Shown here: piece by piece, positions 40,259 through 49,348 of the stretch
Position numbering within the stretch: the stretch's first letter is position 1
Layout of the letters: each line of letters starts with the position of its first letter
From: Clostridia bacterium
GTDB lineage: Bacteria > Bacillota > Clostridia > Oscillospirales > Acutalibacteraceae
Direction of reading: 5' to 3'
DNA length: 64,000 nt
Assembly (NCBI GenBank): GCA_017435385.1
Contig: JAFSFB010000022.1
Location: 1 to 64,000, forward strand
Made by a program: the position numbers and the translations under genes
The notes under the pieces: model-generated
The model's database searches: none
The model's input: the letters and a program-made list of their open reading frames with translations, nothing else
Told to the model about the DNA's origin: nothing

Positions 40259-41383
40259 ATGAAAAAATTCTTATCGGTCATTCTTGCCGTGCTGATGCTT
40301 GTTTCGGCTCTTTCCGTTTCAGCAAGCGCAGCCAAAGTCAATGAAATCAGTTACGGCGAAACCGTAACCGTCAAGGCTTCCACGCAGCCCAAGTATCTGA
40401 AGTTTGTTCCCGAAATCAGCGGCAAATATGTTCTCAGATCGATTGCCGAGCATGTTGATCCCGTCGGCGAGCTTTTCGTTGAGGATTCGGAGGTTCCCCT
40501 CGCTTACAGCGACGACTGCGGTCATGACGATTATAACTTTGCTCTTGAATATGATTTTGAGGCGGGAAAAGCTTATTATTTCTATTACTATGTATATGAA
40601 GTTTTGGCAGAGGAGACGGAGTTTGACGTTGTTCTCGAATGCGGTCATACCTATGAAAACGGAGAGTGCATCATCTGCGAAAAGGTCTGCGGTCATGATG
40701 AGATCGGATTTCTCGGATTTTGCGGTTGCGGCAAAGAATATCTCGGCAAGGAGCTGACCGACGGCTTCAGCCTTGAATATAGCGAGGTAACCGATTCAAT
40801 GTGGTTCAGATTTGTTGCGGATAAGAGCGGATATTTCCTTCTCGGCTCCGATTCGGCTGACGAAGAAAGCGATCCCGAATGCATTTTATATGATTCCAAC
40901 GGTGAACCTGTTGCCGAAAACTACGATTCTGACGGTCTGGATTTCAGACTTTATGCTCATCTTGAAGAGGGCGAAACCTATTTCTATGAGGTTTATCCCT
41001 ATGGCGATTCTCTCAGCGGCGAGATCAGCTTCTCATATCTTGTCCATACTGCCGATGACGGAAGCGTTCATCCCGTTGATTATGTTGAAGCGGTTTATCC
41101 AACCTGTTCCGATGTCGGCTACACCGATGGACTTTTCTGCCCCGAATGCGATGAATATGTTTCGGGACATGAGGAGCTTGAGATCGATGAATATAATCAT
41201 ACCGATGTTGACTGGGACCTTGTCTGCGACGATTGCGGCGAAGTGATTTTCTGCACTCATATCTGCCACAGCCCAATCCCGTTCATTCAGTTCATCTGGA
41301 GAATCGTGAATTTCTTCTGCGCTCTTTTCAGAATCAATCCCGTGTGCGCATGCGGAGACTACCACTATATCATCAGATGGTAA
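40259..41383 (+). CDS. Secreted cysteine-rich protein with the same C-terminal module as gene 2355
   Basis: A 374-residue exported protein; ATG 40259 follows GAAAGGATGATAAATC. Signal peptide 1-23 ends SASA. Two similar beta-rich segments follow (about 30-120 and 165-265; KYLKFVPEISGKYVLRSIAE and MWFRFVADKSGYFLLGSDSA look like copies of one domain, resembling pre-peptidase-type folds), separated by a Cys cluster (CGHTYENGECIICEKVCGH). A further Cys module, CSDVGYTDGLFCPEC, sits near 295. The end has C332, C336-H337, an aromatic helix with FIQFIWRIVNFFCALFR, then C363-x-C365-G-x-x-H369. Function unknown; the tail matches the one at 3031-3143. Confidence 0.7.
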   Translation: MKKFLSVILAVLMLVSALSVSASAAKVNEISYGETVTVKASTQPKYLKFVPEISGKYVLRSIAEHVDPVGELFVEDSEVPLAYSDDCGHDDYNFALEYDFEAGKAYYFYYYVYEVLAEETEFDVVLECGHTYENGECIICEKVCGHDEIGFLGFCGCGKEYLGKELTDGFSLEYSEVTDSMWFRFVADKSGYFLLGSDSADEESDPECILYDSNGEPVAENYDSDGLDFRLYAHLEEGETYFYEVYPYGDSLSGEISFSYLVHTADDGSVHPVDYVEAVYPTCSDVGYTDGLFCPECDEYVSGHEELEIDEYNHTDVDWDLVCDDCGEVIFCTHICHSPIPFIQFIWRIVNFFCALFRINPVCACGDYHYIIRW

Positions 41384-41418
41384 GAGCATAAATATCTGAC
41401 ATTATCATTAAATAAATC

Positions 41419-41458
41419 AAGGCTTGCAAAGGTTCAGAACCGATGCAAGCCTTTTTGT
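41419..41458. terminator. Terminator between convergent genes
   Basis: AAGGCTTGCA / TGCAAGCCTT, long inner loop, then TTTGTTT on plus. It lies between the secreted protein gene and the end of the GH3 gene. Confidence 0.75.
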
Positions 41459-41471
41459 TTGCTATATTGAA

Positions 41472-43847
41472 TTATGCGAGCTTCATAATCATTTCAAGGA
41501 TTCTCTTTGTGCAGAGCTCGAGCTCAGCTCTTGTCAGCTCGCCCTTGTCATATGCCGCTTTGAGGTCCTCGGGATAGCCGCAGTGCATTTTCATATCGTT
41601 GCCTGCTCTGACTTCTTTGACGGGATCGTTTTTAACGCCCCAGTCGGTGACGACCATGCCCTTGAAGCCCCATTCGTTTCTGAGGATCTCGGTGAGAAGC
41701 TCATAGCTTTCCGAGGTGTGCTGACCGTTGATTCGGTTATATGACGACATAACGGTCCACGGATCGCCCTCTTTGACTGCGATCTCGAAGCCCTTGAGGT
41801 AGATTTCTCTGAGAGCTCTTTCGGAAATGCGTGCGTCGATATCGTAGCGGTTGGCTTCCTTGCTGTTGCAAGCGAAATGCTTGATCGAAACCGCCACTTT
41901 CTGCGACTGTATGCCTCTTGTTGCTGCGGCAGCATTCTTGCCTGCAACGAGGGGATCCTCCGAATAGTATTCAAAGTTTCTGCCGCAGAGAGGATCTCTG
42001 TGAATGTTCAGAGCGGGAGCGAGCCAGATTCCGAGATTGTTTTCACGAAGCTCTGCACCGCCTGCCGCTCCGACTTCATAAACGAGGTCGGGATTCCAGC
42101 AGCATGCGAGAAGCGTTGCGCAGGGCCATGCCGTTGTCGGAATGCCCGTTTTGGGTTCAAGACGAAGACCTGCAGGTCCGTCAGCCGTGGGAGCATAGGG
42201 GATGGCAAGGCGTTCGATTCCGCCGAACGAGCCCGTGTTGCAAACGCCCGTTGTTTTCTGACCGCCGACAATATACATCAGCTCATCGAGAGTGAACTGA
42301 GCGACGAATTCGTCGAGAGTGCAGTCTGTGCCGACATTGTCAAAGAGAACGAGCTCGTCGGGAGCCTTTGCACCCGAGGGCTTTACCTCGCCGTAGAAAT
42401 ATTCCTCTTCGCCCTGAGGCAGAGCCTCGAAGCTGCCGTCGGAGAGCATTCTCTTTGCAAGCTTAAAGGGCTTGCACCAATTTTTGAGCTGTTCGGTGAC
42501 TGTATCTTCTTTGACCTCATATTCAAAGTTAAGCTTTACGGTATCTCTGACGGAGGTTCCCATGTGGAATTCATATTTTCCCTTTTCGAGAACATATGCC
42601 GATTTGCTGATTTTGCCCAGATCGTCGAACGAAGCCATGTCCTTGATATCGAAGCTCATGACGATCGCTTCGGATTCGTTCGGAGCGAGAAGCTTCGTTT
42701 TCTTGAAAGCGCAAAGCTCTCTTGCAGGCTTGCCGAGCTTGCCCTGCGGAGCGGAATAATAGAGCTGAACAACCTCTTTGCCCGCAACTGAGCCGACGTT
42801 TTTAACCGTTGCAACGGCGATGATCTTTCCTTCGCTTTCGCAGCATACTCTGCCGCTGATTTCAAACTGAGTATAGGAAAGACCGAAGCCGAAGGGATAG
42901 CGGACACATTTTTTTGCCTCGGGAATCGTTTCAAAATAGCGGTAGCCGACATAGATATCGTCGGAATAATCTATATATTTGAAGCTCTCCCAGAATTCTT
43001 CCTTGCAGGGATAGCAGTCATAGGACTTTGCAACAGTATCAGCCATTTTACCCGAGGGGTTGACATCGCCGCAGAGAATATCTGCGATTGCCGAGCCGCC
43101 CTCAATGCCGCCCTGCCAGCCGAAAAGTATCGCATCAACATCGGGGTTTTCGGCGATGAATTCGCAGTCGATGGTTGCACCCGAGTTGATGACGATGATG
43201 ACCTTTTTGAAAAGCTTTCCCGCTTTTGTGATAAGGTCTTTTTCAATGTCGGAGAGATAATAGTCACCGCCCTGAGGTCTGCGGTCAACGCCCTCGGCAG
43301 AGAATCTGCTGAGCGTGATAATTGCCGTTTCAGCCCATTCGGAAGCGGATGCGATAAGCTCCTCGGGAACGGCAGGCTCCTTGACATGCATCGAAGCAAA
43401 GGTGTCATAGGTCATGTCGTCACGCTTCGTGCAGAATTCCATGGCGTTGACGATATCCCATGTTGCGTTTATCTGCTCCTGAGTGGGAATATGAACGCTT
43501 TCCTTTTCAACATAATCCTTATAGAAATCGACAAGCGGCATATAGACCGAAACCTTGCCGTCTTTTTCTTTTTCCTTGAAGCCTTCAAAGATGTTGCGGA
43601 TATAGGGGCAGTGAACATCGCCGCTTCCGCCGCCGCCCTTTATGTATTCGATCGTTGCCTTGCCGAAGAGAGCGATCTTTTCTCCCGATGAAAGGGGGAG
43701 AGCCTTGTTTTCGTTTTTGAGAAGAACCATGCCTTCGCCTGCGGCTTTTCTCGAGAGCGAAATATGCTTCTGAGAAGCGGTAACTCTTGTGCCGTCCTCG
43801 CCGAGTGGCAGACAAGGCTGATATCTGAATCGTGCGTATTTTTCCAT
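41472..43847 (-). CDS. GH3 beta-glucosidase with inverted domain order
   Basis: A 791-residue cytoplasmic enzyme. The order is inverted relative to classical GH3: the alpha/beta sandwich comes first (KIALFGKATIEYIKGGGGSG near 57), then an Fn3-like domain (VKNVGSVAGKEVVQLYYSAP near 345), then the TIM barrel (CGRNFEYYSEDPLVAGKNAA near 635; IKHFACNSKEANR; VVTDWG with the nucleophile Asp near 745). Such permuted GH3 proteins occur in ruminococci. The acid/base Glu normally comes from the sandwich domain and cannot be placed with certainty. Start: AGAAAGGAAAATCAG then ATG on minus. Its promoter region lies back to back with that of the MerR gene. Confidence 0.88.
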   Translation of the reverse strand: MEKYARFRYQPCLPLGEDGTRVTASQKHISLSRKAAGEGMVLLKNENKALPLSSGEKIALFGKATIEYIKGGGGSGDVHCPYIRNIFEGFKEKEKDGKVSVYMPLVDFYKDYVEKESVHIPTQEQINATWDIVNAMEFCTKRDDMTYDTFASMHVKEPAVPEELIASASEWAETAIITLSRFSAEGVDRRPQGGDYYLSDIEKDLITKAGKLFKKVIIVINSGATIDCEFIAENPDVDAILFGWQGGIEGGSAIADILCGDVNPSGKMADTVAKSYDCYPCKEEFWESFKYIDYSDDIYVGYRYFETIPEAKKCVRYPFGFGLSYTQFEISGRVCCESEGKIIAVATVKNVGSVAGKEVVQLYYSAPQGKLGKPARELCAFKKTKLLAPNESEAIVMSFDIKDMASFDDLGKISKSAYVLEKGKYEFHMGTSVRDTVKLNFEYEVKEDTVTEQLKNWCKPFKLAKRMLSDGSFEALPQGEEEYFYGEVKPSGAKAPDELVLFDNVGTDCTLDEFVAQFTLDELMYIVGGQKTTGVCNTGSFGGIERLAIPYAPTADGPAGLRLEPKTGIPTTAWPCATLLACCWNPDLVYEVGAAGGAELRENNLGIWLAPALNIHRDPLCGRNFEYYSEDPLVAGKNAAAATRGIQSQKVAVSIKHFACNSKEANRYDIDARISERALREIYLKGFEIAVKEGDPWTVMSSYNRINGQHTSESYELLTEILRNEWGFKGMVVTDWGVKNDPVKEVRAGNDMKMHCGYPEDLKAAYDKGELTRAELELCTKRILEMIMKLA

Positions 43848-43880
43848 TCTGATTTTCCTTTCTGTTTGACAGATGAAATT

Positions 43881-43908
43881 ATTATATCATAAAAGAGGGA
43901 TTATTCAA
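43881..43908 (-). promoter_or_regulatory. Promoter of the GH3 gene
   Basis: Minus strand: TTGAAT (43908-43903), 16-base spacer, TATAAT (43886-43881). Confidence 0.65.
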
Positions 43909-43947
43909 GAATTAATAATTTATTAAAGGATAATTTTTTCAAAATGC

Positions 43948-43978
43948 TTGACTTTTACCTCGGGTAAAAGCTTAATAT
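43948..43978 (+). promoter_or_regulatory. MerR-type promoter and operator
   Basis: TTGACT (43948-43953) and TAATAT (43973-43978) are 19 bases apart, the over-long spacing typical of MerR-regulated promoters. A perfect dyad CTTTTACC-TCG-GGTAAAAG (43952-43970) fills the spacer. It precedes the MerR-family gene itself, so autoregulation is likely. Confidence 0.85.
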
Positions 43979-44000
43979 TAGATTGAAAGGGGGCAGTTTT

Positions 44001-45212
44001 ATGAAAATGAAGACTGTTACCGAGCTGACGGGACTGACTGACAGAGCTGTCAGGCTTTATATTGATAACGGACTTATCAAGCCCGAAATTTCCGAAAACT
44101 ACGCAGGAAGAAAAAATATCGAGTTCTCTGACAATGATGTTGACAGACTGAAAAACATTGCTGTTCTCCGTAAGGCAGGCTTTTCGATAAGCGATATCGG
44201 ACTTCTGATTTCCGACAGCTCGCAGACACGAAGCATTCTCGATTCCTTCATTGAATGCAACGAAAAAGAAATTGAAAATAAAAGGGAGATAATTTCAAGG
44301 CTCAGAAGCATCGGCTCAGAGCAGGATATTTCTGTTGAAACGGTATGTCAGGCTCTTTCGGCATCGGTCAGCGAGGAAAAGGTTCCCGATGCTGACATGA
44401 TGCATTCGGAGCGTGACGAGGCGGACAGAAAATTTGCGGTCGTGTTATCGGTAATTCTTATGCTTCTGCCGATTCTTGTTTATGTTTTCATTACGGTCAA
44501 CAACATGCTTTCGTTCAGGTATTCCGTTATAACTGCGGACGACCTGCTGTTCAATCTGGTTTTCTGCTCAGGCTGGGTTCTGATTTTTGTCATGGCTGCG
44601 GTTTCGTTTCTTCTGTGCCGAAAGGAATACAGCTTTTCAAAGGGACGCAAAAGACATAAGACCGCATCCGAAATTCTGATTCTTTTCTGCATTTCTCTGC
44701 TTCTTCCGTCATCGGGTCTTTCGCTTTTTGCTCTCGGATTTCCGAGCGTATATTCGCAGACTTCCGATGCCTGGAATTATCTTATTCTTGATTCGGATGT
44801 TGAGCAGATTTACGGCACAGACATTATGAAGATCTTCCCCGAAAGCATTCCCGAATCGGCGGATGTTGAATATGATGCCAACATCCCGACCTTCCCTTAT
44901 ACAACGAGATATTACTATATGTATGAAACAAGATGGGATATGTCGTTTGACCTTTTTGCCGAATGGACTCTGAATGAAGATGAGTTTAAAAAAGCGGTTG
45001 AAGATGCTCCCGATGATTTTGTTCATTCGGAATATAAGGGCAGCTGGAACTGTCTTTTTTATCAGGATACGGAGCAGATCGTTGCGGATGATCCGAGATA
45101 TTATTCATATCTGATCTTCGCTTATAACGAACAGACCCGTTCGGTCAGATATATTGCTTCATATGCTGTCGATTCCGTTGACGGACCGTATTATCAGACG
45201 GTTGAATGGTAA
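44001..45212 (+). CDS. MerR-family regulator fused to a membrane domain
   Basis: A 403-residue protein; ATG 44001 follows AAAGGGGGC, and six codons of upstream frame are dropped. Residues 1-70 are a MerR winged helix (MKTVTELTGLTDRAVRLYID, then DVDRLKNIAVLRKAGFSISDIGLLI). A coiled-coil-like helix follows. Three hydrophobic segments come next (about 148-175, 185-215, 228-250), then an acidic domain of 150 residues rich in Tyr and Trp with VEWTLNEDEF-like composition, probably outside the membrane. MerR proteins are usually soluble dimers with a small effector domain; membrane fusion is unusual and suggests sensing of an external signal. The dyad promoter just upstream is the obvious target. 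Confidence 0.82.
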   Translation: MKMKTVTELTGLTDRAVRLYIDNGLIKPEISENYAGRKNIEFSDNDVDRLKNIAVLRKAGFSISDIGLLISDSSQTRSILDSFIECNEKEIENKREIISRLRSIGSEQDISVETVCQALSASVSEEKVPDADMMHSERDEADRKFAVVLSVILMLLPILVYVFITVNNMLSFRYSVITADDLLFNLVFCSGWVLIFVMAAVSFLLCRKEYSFSKGRKRHKTASEILILFCISLLLPSSGLSLFALGFPSVYSQTSDAWNYLILDSDVEQIYGTDIMKIFPESIPESADVEYDANIPTFPYTTRYYYMYETRWDMSFDLFAEWTLNEDEFKKAVEDAPDDFVHSEYKGSWNCLFYQDTEQIVADDPRYYSYLIFAYNEQTRSVRYIASYAVDSVDGPYYQTVEW

Positions 45213-45217
45213 AAAAT

Positions 45218-45258
45218 AACCGAGGCTCTGACTTTTGTCATTACCTCGGTTTGTTTTT
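45218..45258. terminator. Bidirectional terminator
   Basis: AACCGAGG / CCTCGGTT with an 18-base loop; T-rich on both strands. Its right edge adjoins the stop codon of the minus-strand GH2 gene at 45259. Confidence 0.8.
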
Positions 45259-48219
45259 TTATTCCGCCTCAAATGTGAAGCTGTATTCAAGCGGCTTTTT
45301 GTATCCGAAATCGATCGTATGCTCGTCTGCAGGTCCGGGACCGCAGCTTCCCGTGCCCGTGCCTCTGACGAAGCCGTCAACGGCGGTGAATACCGTGTCA
45401 ACATCGGGCAGATCCTCAATGTGATTTGCCTTGTTGAGCTGATCGAGCGTGAACGGATTTGCGTTGAAGCTGAAGGGCTTTCCGTCTGCTCTGAAAATGA
45501 TCCTTGCGTTATCCGAAATCAGAACGCTTTCTCTGACATCGCCTCTGTTGCCCGAATCCTGCGGCTTTATGTATTTGTGAGCCATTTCGCTGACGGCGCA
45601 TTCATATCTGCCGATGGGGGAATGCTCTCTGAAATCGCTGTAGTTTTCCGCAGGACCTCTGCCGTAGTAAGCAACATCGGTGAAATCCTTTGAGAATTCG
45701 CAGTGAACGCCGAATCTCGGGAGCGATCTTGTCAGAGGAGAGCTATTCCTGAGCTTAGCCGTGACCTTGATCTTTCCGTTTTCGCCGATTCTGTAGTCAA
45801 CCGTTGCGGTTGCAAGGCGGAGAAGCTTTTTGCCGATGAAAACAAATTTCGTGCGGACAAATTCTCCGTCGGAGTCGGAGGTCAGTTTGCAGTCGGTCAG
45901 CTTGATTTTTGCGTTTTCAAGACCTATTGTATTCCAGTAAATGACGGTATACATATCGTTATCGAGCCTGCCTCTGTAAAGATGAGGAACGAAGCCCGTT
46001 CTGCCGTCAAACGGGTTTGTGTTAAGAAGCTCGGTGCCGTTCTTTTTGAAGCTGACAAGACCGAGGGATTTGTCGAAAACAAGCTCTCCGCCCTTGAATT
46101 TTGCGGTGATGATGTTGCCGTTTTCGATCTCGGCAAATTTTCCGATATCGCTCTTTGCAGCCTTTTCGGAAAGAATAATCTGCTCTGTCGCAATTTCCGA
46201 ACCGTCTTTGTTTTTATAAATGAAGTTGATGAAAATATCTTCGTTTGATTTTTTCAGAAGCTCTGAGCTGACGGTTATCTGCTTTTTCTCCTGAGGAGCG
46301 ATGACAGCGTCAATGTCTGCGCTTTCTCTGACGAAACCGTTTTCGAGGATTTCATAAGAGATCGAAATATCCGATGAGTCCGTGAAATATCTTGTGTTCC
46401 AAAGCTCGAATTTACCGTTGCCGAGAGCCTTTGCTCTGATCGGACGGTAGCAGACCTTCATCTCGAGAGCACCGCTTGAAGGCTTTCTGTCGGGGAAGAA
46501 AAGTCCGTCAACGCAGAAATTGCTGTCATGAATCGGCTCGTTATGGTCGCCGCCGTAGGTCCATTTGTATTTTGCGTTTTCGTCATAAACGCTGTGGTCA
46601 GCCCATTCCCAGATGCAGCCGCCCATGAATTGCTCGGAGGCGAGGAAAAGCTGCATATATTCTTCGAGCTTGCCGGGACCGTTGCCCATGGCGTGAGCGT
46701 ATTCGCACTGGAAGAAGGGCTTGCCTTTATATTTGCCAGCCTTGCCGTCGAGAATCTTCTGCATGAGCTCGGGATAGGCGTACATTCTTGAAACAACATC
46801 GTATGCCCAGCGGCGGGTGCGGATAACGCCCTCGTAATGAACGGGGACCTCGGGATTCTTTTCCTTGAGGAATCTATAGCAGACATCCTGACATTTCCAG
46901 CCGCCCGATTCGTTGCCGAGGCTCCACATCGTGACAGACGGATGGTTTTTATCTCTCTCGTACATTCTTGAAACTCTGTCAAGATATCTCGGAGCCCATC
47001 TGAGGTTGTTGCTCAGTCGGTTGGGTCTGTAGGTGCCGGGCGTTGCATAGAAGCCGTGAGTTTCGATATCAGCTTCGTCAACAACATAGAGTCCGTAGAA
47101 ATCGCACATCGTCAGGAAAACGGGATCGGGAGGATAATGCGAGGTGCGGACACAGTTGCAGTTATATTCCTTCATCAGTCTGACATCGAGCTCGAGGTCG
47201 TCAAGCGACATGGCGTAGCCCTTCGTCATGTGGGTGTCATGATGGTTTGCGCCGAAAAGCTTGATCGCTTTTTCGTTGAAACGGAAAACCTCGCCGTCGA
47301 TGCGGATATCTCTGAAGCCGATATATGTGCGGATAATTTCGTCGTTTCCGACTCTGAAAAGGAACTCATAGAGCTTCGGAGCTTCCGCAGTCCATTCCTC
47401 GGGAGAGAGGGATGAGAAAACGGCTTTTCCGTTGATTGCGGTTTTCCCGAAAAGACCTTCGCATTCCGCCGTAACCTCCGTGTCCTGCGAAAAGCTTCCC
47501 TTTATTCCGATAAGCAGATCATATGTTCCGTCGGCGTTCTTTTTTGGTCTGAGCAGAAGATCGTCGATGCGGTTCTTTGCCTGAGAAATGATGAAAACAT
47601 CTCTGAATATGCCGTTTTCACGGAACATATCCTGACATTCGAGATAAGTGCCGTTGCTCCATTTATAGTTGACAACGAGGAGCTCATTTCTGCCGTCTTT
47701 AAGAAGATCGGTTATGTCGAATTCCGCCGTGTTGTGAGAGCCTTCGCTGTAGCCGACATATTTTCCGTTTACATAGAGAGCCATCGCACCCGCAACGCCG
47801 AGAAAACTAATGATTCTTCGGTCATATTCACCGCTGATCTCAAAATGCTTTCTGTAAATACCGACGGCAGAATCCTCGGGGATATGAGGCGGTCTTTTGG
47901 GGAAGGGATAGCGAGTGTTGATATATGCTATCTGGTCATAGCCCGTTCTCTGCCATGTTGAAGGAACGGTAATCTTGTCGAATGCTTCGCTGTCGGAATC
48001 GAATTTTTCGGGGATCCCGCTGAGCTTGGGATAATATTTGAATTCCCATTCTCCGCTGAGCATCGTTATTCTGTCAGAAACATATCTTTCATTTTTATAA
48101 TCCGATCTTCTGAGAGCATCCTCGCAGGAAAACGGAATGAACCAGCTTCTTGCCTGAAGCTTGTTTTCTTCAAAAATGCTGAAATCGTTGTGGATCTTTC
48201 GGCTGATTGAATAAATCAT
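45259..48219 (-). CDS. GH2 beta-galactosidase (LacZ type)
   Basis: A 986-residue cytoplasmic enzyme close to the usual 1000 residues of LacZ. Domain landmarks: VPSTWQRTGYDQIAYINTRY near 90 (sugar-binding jelly-roll), ANHHDTHMTKGYAMS near 330, TMWSLGNESGGW near 430 with the acid/base Glu, and FFQCEYAHAMGNGPG near 502 with the nucleophile Glu. The C-terminal 280 residues form the large beta-sandwich (VDYRIGENGKIKV, then YYGRGPAENYSDF). It should hydrolyse lactose or galactose-capped oligosaccharides. Start: AAAGGAGCTGACATT then ATG on minus. Single gene with a strong promoter. Confidence 0.93.
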   Translation of the reverse strand: MIYSISRKIHNDFSIFEENKLQARSWFIPFSCEDALRRSDYKNERYVSDRITMLSGEWEFKYYPKLSGIPEKFDSDSEAFDKITVPSTWQRTGYDQIAYINTRYPFPKRPPHIPEDSAVGIYRKHFEISGEYDRRIISFLGVAGAMALYVNGKYVGYSEGSHNTAEFDITDLLKDGRNELLVVNYKWSNGTYLECQDMFRENGIFRDVFIISQAKNRIDDLLLRPKKNADGTYDLLIGIKGSFSQDTEVTAECEGLFGKTAINGKAVFSSLSPEEWTAEAPKLYEFLFRVGNDEIIRTYIGFRDIRIDGEVFRFNEKAIKLFGANHHDTHMTKGYAMSLDDLELDVRLMKEYNCNCVRTSHYPPDPVFLTMCDFYGLYVVDEADIETHGFYATPGTYRPNRLSNNLRWAPRYLDRVSRMYERDKNHPSVTMWSLGNESGGWKCQDVCYRFLKEKNPEVPVHYEGVIRTRRWAYDVVSRMYAYPELMQKILDGKAGKYKGKPFFQCEYAHAMGNGPGKLEEYMQLFLASEQFMGGCIWEWADHSVYDENAKYKWTYGGDHNEPIHDSNFCVDGLFFPDRKPSSGALEMKVCYRPIRAKALGNGKFELWNTRYFTDSSDISISYEILENGFVRESADIDAVIAPQEKKQITVSSELLKKSNEDIFINFIYKNKDGSEIATEQIILSEKAAKSDIGKFAEIENGNIITAKFKGGELVFDKSLGLVSFKKNGTELLNTNPFDGRTGFVPHLYRGRLDNDMYTVIYWNTIGLENAKIKLTDCKLTSDSDGEFVRTKFVFIGKKLLRLATATVDYRIGENGKIKVTAKLRNSSPLTRSLPRFGVHCEFSKDFTDVAYYGRGPAENYSDFREHSPIGRYECAVSEMAHKYIKPQDSGNRGDVRESVLISDNARIIFRADGKPFSFNANPFTLDQLNKANHIEDLPDVDTVFTAVDGFVRGTGTGSCGPGPADEHTIDFGYKKPLEYSFTFEAE

Positions 48220-48248
48220 AATGTCAGCTCCTTTATTAATATAAAATC

Positions 48249-48277
48249 AGTATATAATCAAAAACCGTTTATGTCAA
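48249..48277 (-). promoter_or_regulatory. Promoter of the GH2 gene
   Basis: Minus strand: consensus TTGACA (48277-48272), 17-base spacer, TATACT (48254-48249). Confidence 0.85.
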
Positions 48278-48303
48278 TATTTGTATTTGAGGCGTCGGCT
48301 TTA

Positions 48304-48332
48304 TTGACAACGAAGTTTCGCTGTGATAAAAT
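48304..48332 (+). promoter_or_regulatory. Promoter of the alkaline-phosphatase-fold gene
   Basis: Consensus TTGACA (48304-48309), 17-base spacer, TAAAAT (48327-48332). It is divergent from the GH2 promoter and leaves a leader of about 185 bases. Confidence 0.75.
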
Positions 48333-48523
48333 TTTCATGTCAAAGAGGGCGTTGGCTTTGCTTTAAAATAATCAGCATTATCAAGGCTTTTGTAATGTCC
48401 CTTTTCGGATATCCGCTGAGCGTTCTTCCCCGAAATGTTGATACGGAATTCGTGTATCCTGAGGTGTTGGAGAGTTCAGCCGAGATGAGATAATCTTTTC
48501 AGAATCAGGCAGAGGTGAATGTT
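48333..48523 (+). other. Long untranslated leader, no gene recognised
   Basis: Part of the 304-base gap between the GH2 and phosphatase-fold genes. It holds a 9-codon ATG frame at 48338-48367 without clear ribosome binding site, the short hairpin-prone string GGATATCC, and the string GTTGGAGAGTTCAGCCGAG followed by CTTTTCAGAA, similar to bases 38864-38917 upstream of another gene. I see no known riboswitch. Confidence 0.4.
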
Positions 48524-49330
48524 ATGTCGGAATTAAACAGCTCGATCTGCATCTCATCCGTTCTTGCAACGGCTCTTGAGCTTGCGGATATTGAAAAGCC
48601 CGAGGGTATCGAAAACGCTAATCCCGTTGTCACCGCCCTTGCAAGGAAAAAGCTCGGCGGCAAAAAGACGGACAGAACGGTTATCTATAACCCTGATGCG
48701 GTTGCACTCTGGGTTTATCAGAAATATACGGAGAAATTCATTCCTGCCCATATGTGTTCGGATATTTCTCTGCCCATGCTTTCGGTCATGCCGAGCGTAA
48801 CTCCCGTCTGCTTTGCTTCGATGTATACGGGAGTCATGCCTGAGGTCCACGGCATACGCAGATACGAAAAGCCCGTTCTCAGAACGGCAACGGTTTTCGA
48901 TGCATTCATCAATGCAGGCAAAAAATGTGCCATTGTTTCAACAAGCAATGACAGCATTTCGATGATATTCCTTGAGCGTGATATGGATTATTATATCTAT
49001 GACACCGTAGAAGAGGTGAACGCAAAGGCACTTGAGATCATCGAAGAGGATAAATATGATCTTATTGTTATTTATAACGGCAATTATGACGGAACGATGC
49101 ACCGCCACGGTCCCGAGGCAGAGCTTTCGCTTGCCGCCCTTGACGGTAATATTTCGTTCTATTCCGAGCTGTCGGAAAAGATAGATTCCTGCTGGAAGGA
49201 TCATAATGTTTTCTTCGGCTTCTGTCCCGATCACGGCTGTCACGAAATTGACGAAGGCTGCGGCTCTCACGGACTTGACATGGAAGAGGATATGAATGTC
49301 ATCCATTTTTATTCTGTGAAGACATTGTGA
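48524..49330 (+). CDS. Alkaline phosphatase superfamily protein (phosphodiesterase/sulfatase-like)
   Basis: A 268-residue cytoplasmic protein; ATG 48524 follows GCAGAGGTGAATGTT. PSVTPVCFASMYTGVMPEVHGI near residue 90 matches the nucleophile region of type I phosphodiesterases and related enzymes, with the Thr/Ser before MYTG; FCPDHGCHEIDEGCGSHG near 235 gives the metal-binding Asp-His pair and the final His. The N-terminal 50 residues have lost the usual first metal-ligand Asp strand (no DGxR/DxxR motif is seen), so it may be non-canonical or partly degenerate. It is followed by a repeat and converges on the EFR1 gene. Confidence 0.7.
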   Translation: MSELNSSICISSVLATALELADIEKPEGIENANPVVTALARKKLGGKKTDRTVIYNPDAVALWVYQKYTEKFIPAHMCSDISLPMLSVMPSVTPVCFASMYTGVMPEVHGIRRYEKPVLRTATVFDAFINAGKKCAIVSTSNDSISMIFLERDMDYYIYDTVEEVNAKALEIIEEDKYDLIVIYNGNYDGTMHRHGPEAELSLAALDGNISFYSELSEKIDSCWKDHNVFFGFCPDHGCHEIDEGCGSHGLDMEEDMNVIHFYSVKTL

Positions 49331-49348
49331 TTTTCTGAAATAAAAAAA

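Noticed and set aside
48338..48367. Nine-codon leader peptide (MSKRALALL)
   Set aside because: No clear ribosome binding site and no run of regulatory codons; kept only as part of a leader finding.
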